The notes under the pieces: generated by a model
Told to the model about the DNA's origin: nothing
Seen by the model: only the letters and a program-made list of their open reading frames with translations
Databases searched by the model: none
Source: Faecalibacterium sp. I4-1-79
GTDB lineage: Bacteria > Bacillota > Clostridia > Oscillospirales > Ruminococcaceae
DNA: 64,000 nucleotides
Reading direction: 5' to 3'
Assembly (NCBI RefSeq): GCF_023347235.1
Contig: NZ_CP094467.1
Coordinates: forward strand, 992,001-1,056,000
Translations under genes and position numbers: made by a program
Shown here: positions 46,187 to 54,617 of the stretch, in pieces
Layout: each line of letters begins with the position of its first letter
How positions within the stretch are numbered: position 1 is the stretch's first letter

Positions 46187-47876
46187 CGAAGTCCAGCCCG
46201 AGGGCACGGGCTACCGTGCACGCACCCGGTTTGCCAAGTTTTTTAACCTCCCGGAGCTGATGGCCATGTTCAAGGAGGTTGCGGACATTAAAACCTCTGA
46301 CCAGCTTCATCTGCCTGTGCCCGAAGCAAGGTTTGAAACCGTGGTGGCAAAACCCTCGGAGATTCAAAAGGAAATGGTGCAGGAACTGAGCAAACGTGCT
46401 GAAGAAATCCACTCCGGCGCCGTGGATGCCTCCGTGGACAATATGCTCTGCGTCACCAACGATGGGCGCAAGATTGGCTTGGATGTTCGTTTGATGAATC
46501 CCATGCTGCCAGACGACCCCAACAGCAAGTTGAACGTCTGTGTGCAGAACGTGTTGAAGATCTGGGAGGAGGGCAAAGACCAGAAGCTGACCCAACTTTT
46601 GTTCTGCGACCTCTCGACGCCGAAAAACGATGGGCAGTTCAATGTTTATGATGACATCAAAACAAAGCTGCTGGCCGCAGGCGTGCCGGAAAGTGAGGTG
46701 GCCTTTATCCATTCGGCGGACACTGAAGCAAAAAAGACGGCACTGTTCTCCAAAGTGCGCTCCGGCGATATGCGGATTCTGCTGGGCAGCACTGCAAAGA
46801 TGGGTGCAGGCACCAATGTGCAGGACCGGCTTGTGGCGGTGCATCATCTGGATGTTGGCTGGAAGCCCAGCGACATGACCCAGCGCAACGGTCGTATCAT
46901 CCGGCAGGGAAACCGCAACAAAGAGGTGAAGGTGTTCAACTACGTCACGGAAGGAACTTTTGACGCGTACCTTTGGCAGACACTGGAAAATAAACAGCGA
47001 TTTATCTCGCAGATTATGACCAGCAAATCCCCGGTGCGTTCCTGCGATGATGTGGATGAGCAGGCGCTCTCTTACGCCGAAGTCAAGGCGCTGTGTGCCG
47101 GAAACCCGCTGATTAAGGAAAAGATGGACCTTGATGTGCAGGTGGCTAAGCTGAAAGTTCTGAAAGCTGACCATCAGAGCCAGAAATATCGTCTGGAAGA
47201 CAAATTGCTGACGCAGTTCCCGGCAGATATTCAGCAGCAGAGAGCGCATATTTCCGCACTGAAAACCGATGCGGAAACGGCTGCGGCCCATCCGCAGGAC
47301 AAGGAAAACTTCTGCGGGATGACCATCAAGGGCATGATGTTCGATGACAAAAAGACTGCCGGTGAACGGTTGATTCTGGCGGCAAAAGAACTTCCCGACA
47401 CAGAGCCAGTTGTGCTGGGCGAGTACCGCGGCTTTGAGCTTTCGGTGCGCTATGAACCGGTCCGGAACGAGCAGCAGGCGGTGCTGAAAGGCAAGGCGAT
47501 TTATCCGGTGGCACTTGGTGCCGACCCGCACGGCAATATCACCCGACTGGACAACCTGCTGGCCGGTTTTGATGAGCGCATTGCCAATGCAGAAAACCGA
47601 CTGGAGAATCTGCTGCAGCAACAGACGGCAGCGCAGGCAGAAGTGGAAAAGCCCTTTCCGCAGGAAGAAGAACTGGCACAAAAATCTGCACGGCTGGCTG
47701 AACTGAATGCACAGCTGGATGTGGACGAAAAACATCACGAGCCGGAGATGGAAGAAACGCCGGATGAGGAATCTGCGCGCCCTTCCGTGCTGGCCGCCCT
47801 GAACGAAAAGTCGGATAAGGAGGAACCGGTCAAGCCGTTCCGCAGCTACTCGGACCGGGATGGTGATGCCCGATGA
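46187..47876 (+). pseudogene. ICE SNF2-type helicase/methylase, C-terminal remnant
   Basis: In-frame coding from about 46180 (LDEVQPEGTGYRARTRF...) gives about 565 residues with the helicase C-terminal domain: DIKTKLLAAGVPE, ILLGSTAKMGAGTNVQDRLVAVHHLDVGWKPSDMTQRNGRIIRQGN (motifs V-VI). A start at 46260 could yield 538 residues. The intact protein in ICEs exceeds 2000 residues and has N-terminal methylase and ATPase domains, all missing here. The stop overlaps mobC (ATGA). Confidence 0.85.
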
Positions 47877-48205
47877 GAGAAAAGAGGGACGAGATTTTGA
47901 TCCTGCGCATCACAAAAACCGAAAAGAATCGGATTTACGAAAAGATGTATGGCATGGGCATCCGCAGTCTGAGTGCGTATATCCGCAAAATGGCATTGGA
48001 TGGTTATTGTCTGAACCTTGACCTGCCGCAGTTGCGCCGGATGTCGTACCTGCTTCAGAATTGCAGCAACAATCTGAATCAGGTGACAAAACGTGTGAAT
48101 GAAAGCAATCAGCTTTATGCTGCAGACATTGAAGATTTGCGGCATCGGCTGGACGAGCTGATTGGCATCGGAAAACAGATTCTTTCCAAACTGTCTGAAC
48201 TTTAA
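47873..48205 (+). CDS. MobC-like relaxosome accessory protein
   Basis: 110 residues. REKRDEILILRITKTEKNRIYEKMYGMGIRSLSAYIRKMALDG is a ribbon-helix-helix start and the C-terminus (LLQNCSNNLNQVTKRVNE) is typical of MobC, which assists nicking at oriT. Overlaps the helicase remnant by 4 bases, the normal ICE arrangement. Confidence 0.9.
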   Translation: MREKRDEILILRITKTEKNRIYEKMYGMGIRSLSAYIRKMALDGYCLNLDLPQLRRMSYLLQNCSNNLNQVTKRVNESNQLYAADIEDLRHRLDELIGIGKQILSKLSEL

Positions 48206-48306
48206 CTTTTTTCCGCAGAGGGGAGCTGCGGATTACATATCGATTGACATCCTTGCAATGGATGCGGAGATACCTTTATAATAAGGGCGAAAGGCAGGTG
48301 CTCGAT

Positions 48307-48582
48307 ATGAGGTTCATTTTTAAGATGGTCATTCTTCCGTTTTCGCTGCTTACGGCTTTCCTTGCACTGATGCTGAAATTGACATTGAATCTGTCGGCAT
48401 TTGTGCTTGCGCTGCCGATGCTGTATATTTTTGGCTGCGGACTTTATACTCTTTATTATAGGGAATGGACGCAGTTCCTGATCCTTTTTGTGGCAGAGTT
48501 CGGGTGCTTTTTGCTCATCGTGGCAGGAACGGCGATTGTGGAAGCCGTCAAGCGATTCAGCGAATGGCTTACGGAACTGTAA
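48307..48582 (+). CDS. CD1845-like small membrane protein
   Basis: 91 residues with three hydrophobic spans, starting MRFIFKMVILPFSLLTAFLAL. Matches a small membrane protein found in this ICE position; function unknown. ATG 48307; its TAA shares bases with the next start (TAATG). Confidence 0.75.
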   Translation: MRFIFKMVILPFSLLTAFLALMLKLTLNLSAFVLALPMLYIFGCGLYTLYYREWTQFLILFVAEFGCFLLIVAGTAIVEAVKRFSEWLTEL

Positions 48583-48857
48583 TGGAGAAAACGATGGATA
48601 AAGATAAAATGCTGGATTATTTCAATGACCGTGAGGCAACGCTTTTTCGGGATGAATTGGGAAGCAATGCACGGTATCACGAACTCCTGCGGAAAAAACT
48701 GGCAGCGGAAGACGCACACCGGAAAATGGTGGGCGAAGCAGCATGGAAGCAGTATCTTCAGCTGGATGAGATCTGCAATGAGCTGGAAAGCGTACGATAT
48801 CAGGCAATGTATCTGGCCGGTGCCGCTGATTTTGAAAAGTTGTTCCGTCAATCCTGA
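48582..48857 (+). CDS. ICE-associated helical protein, function unknown
   Basis: 91 residues starting MEKTMDKDKMLDYFNDREATLF; entirely helical and charged, no recognised family. Translationally coupled to the gene before it (TAATG). A second ATG at 48594 is possible. Confidence 0.65.
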   Translation: MEKTMDKDKMLDYFNDREATLFRDELGSNARYHELLRKKLAAEDAHRKMVGEAAWKQYLQLDEICNELESVRYQAMYLAGAADFEKLFRQS

Positions 48858-48908
48858 TGGATGATGTGCCGCCTTCGGGCGGCTTTTTCTTTATGGGGGT
48901 GATTTGAG

Positions 48909-49281
48909 GTGGCAGCAACACGGCTGATTGCGCTGCATAAAAACAAGGGAAAGTCTGTTGCGGTCTGTTTGAAGAGCCGCACGGACTATGCACAAAACCC
49001 GGATAAAACGGAGCAGGGGCAGCTTGTAAGCAGTTATAAATGCAGTTCCTTGACTGTAGACGAAGAATTTATGCTGTCCAAGCGGCAGTACGAACTTGTG
49101 AACGGACGCAGACAGAAAAATGACGTGATTGCATCATCAATTATGCCAAGACCCGTCCGGTCTATGATGCCTACCGCAAGGCACGGAACGAGATGCAGGA
49201 GTTGATGAAAGCACAGAGAAAAATGTGGAGTTGTTCTTTGCGGAGGACAAGAGCAATCTCCGACCGCAGCATACCCGATAA
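48909..49281 (+). pseudogene. ICE relaxase, internally deleted and frameshifted
   Basis: GTG start: AATRLIALHKNKGKSVAVCLKSRTDYAQNPDKT is the N-terminus of the MobP-like ICE relaxase. Homology stops at QKNDVIA (about 49130). The continuation in other frames (YAKTRPVYDAYRKARNE, then EKNVELFFAEDKSNLRPQHTR) is from the C-terminal region. So about 250 or more codons, including the HxH metal site, are deleted and at least one frameshift follows. Not functional. Confidence 0.85.
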
Positions 49282-49284
49282 GCG

Positions 49285-49350
49285 AATACCGTCGAGGACT
49301 CTTCCCATTGTGGAGGTGTCCTCGGCGGCTTTTTTGTATATAGGGCAGCA
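49285..49350 (+). repeat. Left copy of a terminator-containing repeat
   Basis: Contains a CCG-CGAGGAC / GTCCTCG-CGG stem and a T run, then TATATAGGGCAGC. Closely similar to 56029-56090, in the same orientation. It lies right after the relaxase remnant and bounds the cargo island on the left. Confidence 0.75.
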
Positions 49351-49394
49351 ATTCTTGACCGTTTTTTATGGAAGAGTTTCTGAAAATTAATCTG

Positions 49395-49838
49395 TCATAA
49401 ACGCTGCAAGGGCATCCCTTCTAACTTCATGTGATATTGTTTCAGCACATCTTTCAGCGTGATCTCTTGCATTCTTTGTTCCGCTGTTTTTTGAATGTCC
49501 AAGTAAAAATCCCGCAGCACCAGTTGGATATTTACGCCCACGCCACAAGCGGGGTTGGTGTGGATGTCCTGATGGAGCAGGGGCTTGTTGCCCTCTACTG
49601 CCCGATAGGCATCCAGCAGAGTGATTTTCTCCGGCTCACGAGCCAGAGCGGGTCGAGGATGTCCCTTCACGCTGACCAGCAGTCCACCCTTCCGCAGGGC
49701 GGACATGAGCTGGCGCACATAGGCAGGATTCGTCTGAATGCTCTCTGCCAGTTTGTTACTGGTCAGGTCGCAGTCTGGGTACAGAGCGATAAAAGCCAGA
49801 ATATGAACAGCATCGCTAAGGCGGGTGGGATATTTCAT
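49395..49838 (-). CDS. Rrf2 family transcriptional regulator
   Basis: 147 residues. Winged helix at the start (MKYPTRLSDAVHILAFIALYP... ESIQTNPAYVRQLMSALRKGGLL), then KITLLDAYRAVEG, typical of Rrf2. Only one Cys (NPACGVG) in the region that holds the three cluster Cys in IscR/NsrR, so a 4Fe-4S/2Fe-2S cluster of the usual kind is unlikely. It is divergent from the sirtuin genes with two operator-like repeats between, so it very probably controls them. Ribosome site AGGAGAT. Confidence 0.92.
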   Translation of the reverse strand: MKYPTRLSDAVHILAFIALYPDCDLTSNKLAESIQTNPAYVRQLMSALRKGGLLVSVKGHPRPALAREPEKITLLDAYRAVEGNKPLLHQDIHTNPACGVGVNIQLVLRDFYLDIQKTAEQRMQEITLKDVLKQYHMKLEGMPLQRL

Positions 49839-49864
49839 GGCCTGATCTCCTTTTTTGCTTTGAT

Positions 49865-49941
49865 GTTATTTTTATTATAACAGCATATTGACATTGACGC
49901 AAGAGGATGCTAAAATGTTTTGAAGTAAGAATAAAAATAAC
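49865..49941 (+). promoter_or_regulatory. Sirtuin operon promoter with paired Rrf2 operator candidates
   Basis: Promoter TTGACA (49888-49893), 17-base spacer, TAAAAT (49911-49916). On its left GTTATTTTTATTATAAC (49865-49881) and on its right the inverted copy GTAAGAATAAAAATAAC (49925-49941) share a 12-base core. Repression by the divergent Rrf2 protein is inferred. Confidence 0.7.
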
Positions 49942-49965
49942 ACCCGCTCGAAAGGAATGGTGACA

Positions 49966-50943
49966 ATGAACTTCTATGATGATCTGGTCATGCAGACCCA
50001 GATGAATTATTCCAGGCACTATCCTATCTATGCTTCCGGCAGTACGCCTTATCAGCTGACTGACAAAAAGCCGCTGCCGTATAGTGAACAGATTCATCGT
50101 TTGGTACAGGAGGTAAAGGAAGTTGACTGTGTGGTAGTGGGCGGGGCCTCCGGCCTGTCCGCTGCCGGTGGTGGAGATTTTTACTACGAGGACAACGACT
50201 CCTACCGCAAATACTTCCGGCCTTTTGCTGAGAAGTACCACTTCAAAGGTGCTTTTGCAGGGATGATGCACCCCTGGAAGACAAGGGAAGAGTATTGGGG
50301 GTATCTCGCCACCTTCCTTCACACCACCCAGACCGCACCGGTGCGTCATCCCTATCTGGATTTAGACGCTTTGCTGAAGGGCAAGGACTTCTTCATCCTC
50401 ACCACGAACCAGGATACCCAGTTTGTCAAACTCTACCCGGAGAAGGTGGCAGAGATTCAGGGGGATCACCGCTTCTTCCAGTGTGCCGCCTGTTGTACCG
50501 ATGACACTTGGGATGCGGTAAAGCCGGTGGCTGATATGGTAGCCGCTATGGGGAGTGACACGAAGATTCCCACGGATCTCATTCCCCGGTGCCCCCACTG
50601 CGGCGGAGAGGCATTCCCTTGGGTGCGAGGATATGGGAATTTTCTGCAAGGAAAGAAATACGAAGAACAGTACGAAAAAATTTCTCGCTATGTGCTGGAA
50701 CACAAAGACAGCAAAATTCTGTTTCTGGAGTTGGGCGTTGGTCGAATGACTCCCATGTTTATCCAAGAACCTTTCTGGAACATGACCCTCAGCTTTCCCC
50801 ATGCTCGATATATTGCTATCAACAACAAGTATGACTTCCTGCCCAAGCAGTTGGAGGACAAGGGCATGACCATTGTGGCCGACATTGCTCAAGTGCTGCG
50901 GGATGCACGGGATACCATGGAAAGCGGAGATAACGATCGATGA
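49966..50943 (+). CDS. Divergent sirtuin 1 (SirTM-like)
   Basis: 325 residues, Sir2 fold. NAD-binding loop is VVVGGASGLSAAGG (56-69) in place of GAGxSxxSGIPDFR. TTNQDTQF (146-153) replaces TQNIDxL. EIQGD (163-167) has Gln165 where the catalytic His normally precedes Gly. A zinc site is kept: CAAC (173-176) and CPHC (209-212). The His-to-Gln change is known in macrodomain-linked sirtuins (SirTM), which ADP-ribosylate rather than deacetylate. Function here is inferred. ATG 49966 has AAAGGA at the right distance. The stop overlaps the next gene (ATGA). Confidence 0.85.
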   Translation: MNFYDDLVMQTQMNYSRHYPIYASGSTPYQLTDKKPLPYSEQIHRLVQEVKEVDCVVVGGASGLSAAGGGDFYYEDNDSYRKYFRPFAEKYHFKGAFAGMMHPWKTREEYWGYLATFLHTTQTAPVRHPYLDLDALLKGKDFFILTTNQDTQFVKLYPEKVAEIQGDHRFFQCAACCTDDTWDAVKPVADMVAAMGSDTKIPTDLIPRCPHCGGEAFPWVRGYGNFLQGKKYEEQYEKISRYVLEHKDSKILFLELGVGRMTPMFIQEPFWNMTLSFPHARYIAINNKYDFLPKQLEDKGMTIVADIAQVLRDARDTMESGDNDR

Positions 50944-51821
50944 GGGGTGGAAACCAAGCGACGCTTCAGAAACTTGCCGAGCGTATTGATCAAGCAGATG
51001 CTGTTGTGATCGGAGGTGGCTCCGGCCTGTCAAGCGCGGCTGGATACGACCACTACCATTGGTCCCCGGCACTTTCGGAGGCATTGGCTCCCTTTCGCGA
51101 ACAGTATGGCTTTACCTCTCCGCTGGCTGGATTCTACCATTGCTTTTCCAGCTATGGAGAGCAGTGGGGATATTACAGTCAATATATCCGCTTCATGTGG
51201 GAAGCCCCTACTGGGCAGCCCTATCTGGACCTGCAAGCGCTTATTGCGGACAAACCTGCTTTTGTTCTGACCACCAATGTGGATCAGCAGTTTTTTCGAG
51301 TATTTTCCCAGAAACAAATTTGCGCCTTTCAGGGAGACTTTAGCTACTGCCAATGCAGCCAGCCCTGCCGGGATGATATTGGGGAAAACCGCGAGCTGGT
51401 GAAGGAACTGACTGGTTGCTTGGTAGGCGTTCGCCTGCCGGAGGAGTCTGTTCCTCGTTGCCCGGATTGCGGACGGATGCTGGTGCCCTGGGTACGAGAT
51501 GATACCTTCCTGGAGGGAACCTTCTGGCAGGATAGTCTGCATCGCTACCATAGATTCCTGCGACACTGGATAATGGATCAGTCCGACAAAAAAGTCCTGC
51601 TGTTGGAACTTGGCGTGGGTGAGATGACACCCAGCATCATCAAATTGCCCTTCTGGGAACTTACTGCCAAAAACGAAAACGTCTTTTATGCATGTCTTAA
51701 TCGAGAGGCATCTCATAGTCCAGAGCATCTGCGGGAACGCAGCCTGTATCTGCAAGGAGATTTGGCGGAAACCCTAGCTGCCCTCCGACAGGTGCGATCC
51801 ATCGCAGCAACCATAAAATAG
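50940..51821 (+). CDS. Divergent sirtuin 2 (SirTM-like)
   Basis: 293 residues, clearly a paralogue of the gene before it and overlapping it by 4 bases. GGGSGLSSAAG (25-35), TTNVDQQF (111-118), FQGDF with Gln131 in the catalytic-His place, and cysteines CQC-C (137-143) and CPDC. Same strand and spacing as a coupled operon. Possibly forms a hetero-oligomer with its neighbours or acts on different targets. Confidence 0.85.
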   Translation: MRGGNQATLQKLAERIDQADAVVIGGGSGLSSAAGYDHYHWSPALSEALAPFREQYGFTSPLAGFYHCFSSYGEQWGYYSQYIRFMWEAPTGQPYLDLQALIADKPAFVLTTNVDQQFFRVFSQKQICAFQGDFSYCQCSQPCRDDIGENRELVKELTGCLVGVRLPEESVPRCPDCGRMLVPWVRDDTFLEGTFWQDSLHRYHRFLRHWIMDQSDKKVLLLELGVGEMTPSIIKLPFWELTAKNENVFYACLNREASHSPEHLRERSLYLQGDLAETLAALRQVRSIAATIK

Positions 51822-51837
51822 AAAGGAGCGAACGAAT

Positions 51838-52675
51838 ATGATTGATTGGAACCCTATTGCGGAAAAATTCAGAGAAGCGGACGCTATCTTGATCGGGGCC
51901 AGTAACGGCCTGTCCATCACCGAAGGATTGCATTTGTTTGCAGATAATGCAGCCTTTGATGAATTGTTTGGAGATTTCAAACAAAAATACGGCTTACGTT
52001 GTATTTTGCAGGGCATGATGGCCGGATGGCCCAGCGAGGAGGAAAAGTGGGCCTTCTGGGCCCGGCTCATCCATCATTACTGCGGGCAGTACCAGCCTAC
52101 GCCGGTGATGAACGATTTGAAGGCCATTGTGGGAGAGAAAGATTACTTTGTCGTCACATCAAACGGAGAAGGTCACTTTGAACTGTGTGGCTTCGATCCG
52201 ACGAAAATCTATGAGATTGAGGGCAACTGGTTTACGATGCAGTGTGCCCGCCCCTGCCACGGCACCCTCTATTCAAGTTTAGAGGTGGCCGAAAAATTAT
52301 CGGCTGCCGAACAGGGCGGCCATGTGCCTACAGAGTTGGTGCCGCGCTGTCCCAAGTGCGGAAGTCCCATGGATATCCACATGGGCGCGGGTCAGAGAAT
52401 GATTCTGGATACCGCTGCTCAGGCACGGTTCCAAAACTTTCTGAAAACCTACCACGGGAAGAAACTGGTGGTTCTGGAGCTGGGCATTGGCTGGCGTAAT
52501 CAGGCTGATCAAGGCTCCGATGATGCGCTTGGTGGCCAGCGAGCCAAACGCCACTTATGTGACCATCAATCTGGGGGAGATCTACATTGTGGACAATATC
52601 AAAGAGAAGTCCTTCGGACTGGACGGGCGGCTGGATGAGCTACTGCCTGCTCTCCGGGAGGCGTGCGAGGCATGA
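51838..52675 (+). pseudogene. Divergent sirtuin 3, frameshifted near the C-terminus
   Basis: Third paralogue. NAD loop GASNGLSITEG (20-30), TSNGEGHF (107-114), YEIEGN with Glu128 in the catalytic-His place, zinc Cys pairs in CARPC and CPKC. The frame is intact to about 52500 (LGIGWRNQ); there one extra base (probably the G of CAGG) shifts it. The rest (LIKAPMMRLVASEPNATYVTINLGEIYIVDN... to 52675) continues in another frame. If unshifted it would have about 278 residues. It could be a real inactivation or a sequencing error. The shifted product ends at 52638. Confidence 0.8.
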
Positions 52676-52813
52676 CGATTTCGGAGCAGGTTCAAAATGA
52701 CTATGAAGTTTGTGGGGACCATAATCATCTATGCCTATTTGCAGGCAGTGGGAGTTATCAACTCTCATGAATCAGGTTGCTTCCTGAATCCTTCGCAGCA
52801 GTAGAGAATGCAT

Positions 52814-52856
52814 AAAAAAGCCGGGAAGTTGACTCAAATCGTCAATGCCTCCCGAC
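52814..52856 (-). terminator. Terminator of the HxlR gene
   Basis: On the minus strand GGGAGG..TTGAC pairs with GTCAA..TTCCC (about 52822-52855), followed by TTTTTTATG. The 52676-52813 stretch between the sirtuins and this hairpin shows no gene. Confidence 0.75.
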
Positions 52857-52887
52857 TATTATCATGCAGATATTAATATAGTTAGAA

Positions 52888-53241
52888 TCATGGTATATAT
52901 TTCATTCCCCATTGGGAAATTGCGTAAAAGACCGGCAGCAGGTCCCGCCCTTTCTCGGTGAGGGAGTACTCCACTCGCAGAGGCATTTCATTATATTGGA
53001 TACGCTGAACCAATTCGTCCGCTTCCAGTTCCTTCAGGGCGTTGGTCAGGGCTGTATTGGTAATGGGTTTGAGAACTTTTTTCAGTTCCCCAAACCGCAT
53101 GGGGCACTTGATGCACAGTTCATAGAGAATTTGGAGTTTCCATTTGCCCTGCAGCATTTGAACCACCGGCGTGACCGGGCAGTTTCCCTCGCCGGTTAGA
53201 ATGACACTGCCAACCTTTTCTTTGAATTCTTCATAAGTCAT
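52888..53241 (-). CDS. HxlR family transcriptional regulator
   Basis: 117 residues. CPVTPVVQMLQGKWKLQILYELCIKCPMRFGELKKVL is the HxlR winged helix with the conserved N-terminal Cys (CPV) often used for redox or electrophile sensing. Divergent from the flavin reductase, with palindromes between. Start 53241 has GAGGAAAG 8 bases upstream; ATGs further out are unlikely. Confidence 0.92.
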   Translation of the reverse strand: MTYEEFKEKVGSVILTGEGNCPVTPVVQMLQGKWKLQILYELCIKCPMRFGELKKVLKPITNTALTNALKELEADELVQRIQYNEMPLRVEYSLTEKGRDLLPVFYAISQWGMKYIP

Positions 53242-53286
53242 AATTGGAGCTTTCCTCATCTTTTGCGGTATATTTTTTGATACCAG

Positions 53287-53364
53287 GTACAAATAATTTG
53301 CGTACTTGAACAAAAATTGCTATCAGATATAATAAATATATCACTGGTTGACCATGCAGTCAAC
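53287..53364 (+). promoter_or_regulatory. Flavin reductase promoter with two palindromes
   Basis: TTGAAC (53306-53311), 16-base spacer, TATAAT (53328-53333). GTAC-N11-GTAC (53287-53305) touches the -35 and GTTGAC-N6-GTCAAC (53347-53364) lies just after the start point. Either could be the HxlR operator. Confidence 0.65.
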
Positions 53365-53395
53365 GACTGAAATTTCTTGGAAAGGTCTGAATTTT

Positions 53396-53899
53396 ATGAA
53401 AGAACTGAACATTATGGAGGCTACTGTTCTGACCTCCCCCAATCCGCTGACACTAATCTGCTCTAAAAAGGAGGATGGTTCTACGAACCTGGCTCCCATT
53501 TGCTTTGTGTCTTACCTCTCCTTCAATCCGCCTATGGTGGGCTTCGCCACTGGCAAACAGTCCCACACCGGCAAGCGTGTGCGTGAGACCGGCAAAGTCA
53601 TCGTCACTGTTCCCGGTGAGATTCTGGCTGGCGCAGTAATGGCCTGCGGAGCGTCTACCGGTGCCGAGACCGACAAGGTGGCCGCCAACAACATCGAGAT
53701 GATGGCTGTGGAGGGCAGCGACATCCAGATTCCGGCGGACACCCGGCTGGCGATGGTGGCTACCTTGCAGCAGTCGGTGGAGGTGGGCGACCATATCCTG
53801 CACATCTGTCAGGTGGACAAGTTCCTGGGCGATGAGGACAAGAAGGGCCTGTATGCCTGGAACGGCTTCGGGAAAGTTGCACCTGCGGCAGAAGGCTAA
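53396..53899 (+). CDS. Flavin reductase family protein
   Basis: 167 residues. Split-barrel flavin-binding fold: NIMEATVLTSPNPLTLICSKKEDGSTNLAPICFVSYLSFNPPMVGFATG..., with GVPG-like TVPGEILAGAVMACGAST. Reduces FMN/FAD or uses bound flavin; a possible electron donor for the radical-SAM pair downstream. Ribosome site GAAAGG. It lies 28 bases before the pair and is probably in one operon. Confidence 0.88.
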   Translation: MKELNIMEATVLTSPNPLTLICSKKEDGSTNLAPICFVSYLSFNPPMVGFATGKQSHTGKRVRETGKVIVTVPGEILAGAVMACGASTGAETDKVAANNIEMMAVEGSDIQIPADTRLAMVATLQQSVEVGDHILHICQVDKFLGDEDKKGLYAWNGFGKVAPAAEG

Positions 53900-53927
53900 A
53901 TCTTAAAACGGTAAGGAGGCATCAGCG

Positions 53928-54617
53928 GTGGCTGTTTGTATTAAAGACTGTATTCAGAACATGAATCTGGTGATCGGCTGTACAATCGGCTGCAGCTACT
54001 GCTACGCCAGAAATAATGTCCGCCGGTTTCACATGATCGACGACTTTGAAAAGCCAGAGTTTTTTCCAAATAAGCTGCGGCTGATGGAGAAAAAGCGCCC
54101 ACAGAATTTTCTGCTCACCGGCATGAGCGATTTTTCCCACTGGAATACAGAGTGGCGGGAACAGATATTTACCAAGATGACTGAAAATCCGCAGCATCAA
54201 TATCTGTTTTTGACCAAGCGACCGGAAGATATTGTGTTTTCCACTACCCTGGAGAATGCGTGGTTTGGTGTAACTGTTACCTCCAGTAAAGAGAAAAACC
54301 GTATCCAGACTTTGCGGGAGCATATCCATGGCGGACACTATCATGTGACCTTTGAACCTATGTTTGATGAGGTTGGCATGGTAGACCTTACCGGAATTGA
54401 GTGGATCGTTATTGGGACTGAGACCGGACATAGGAAGGACAAAGCCGTATCGAAACCGGAATGGGTGTGGAACCTGACACATCAGGCCCATGCGCTTGGC
54501 ATCCCTGTATTTATGAAAGAAGATCTGCTACCTATCATGGGAGAGGCACAGATGGTACAAGAATTTCCCCCGGCTTTTTACCGGGTATTGGAGGAGCAGA
54601 AGACATGGCGGAAGTAA
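53928..54617 (+). CDS. Radical SAM mobile pair protein A-like
   Basis: 229 residues. CTIGCSYCYARNNVRRF (CxxxCxxC) near residue 18 is the radical-SAM 4Fe-4S site; YLFLTKRPEDI, VTVTSSKEKNRI and FEPMFDEV resemble the DUF5131/phage Gp37 group. It starts at GTG 53928, with AGGAGG 8 bases upstream, and overlaps the partner gene by 13 bases. NCBI models describe a two-gene 'radical SAM mobile pair' in mobile elements, usually with a MarR-family regulator; here an HxlR regulator is nearby instead. Substrate unknown. Confidence 0.85.
   Translation: MAVCIKDCIQNMNLVIGCTIGCSYCYARNNVRRFHMIDDFEKPEFFPNKLRLMEKKRPQNFLLTGMSDFSHWNTEWREQIFTKMTENPQHQYLFLTKRPEDIVFSTTLENAWFGVTVTSSKEKNRIQTLREHIHGGHYHVTFEPMFDEVGMVDLTGIEWIVIGTETGHRKDKAVSKPEWVWNLTHQAHALGIPVFMKEDLLPIMGEAQMVQEFPPAFYRVLEEQKTWRK

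Larger units (their letters stand above)
33800..46187. mobile_element. Mobilizable serine-recombinase transposon (Tn4451/Tn1549-like gene content), about 12.4 kb
   Basis: Runs from the break in virD4 (about 33800) to the break in the ICE helicase (about 46185). Contents: serine recombinase, TnpV, two small transposon genes, BceRS-BceAB-like module with a peptide gene, DUF3847, candidate oriT, MobA/L relaxase, primase-helicase, TnpW. Flanking ICE genes are from distant parts of the backbone, so a deletion accompanied or followed insertion. Exact ends are not fixed. Confidence 0.72.

Noticed and set aside
49966-52675. Sirtuin array as ThsA- or DSR-type phage defence
   Set aside because: The proteins are stand-alone Sir2 folds without SLOG, nuclease or helical defence domains, and their NAD loops look SirTM-like; a defence role remains possible but is not shown.
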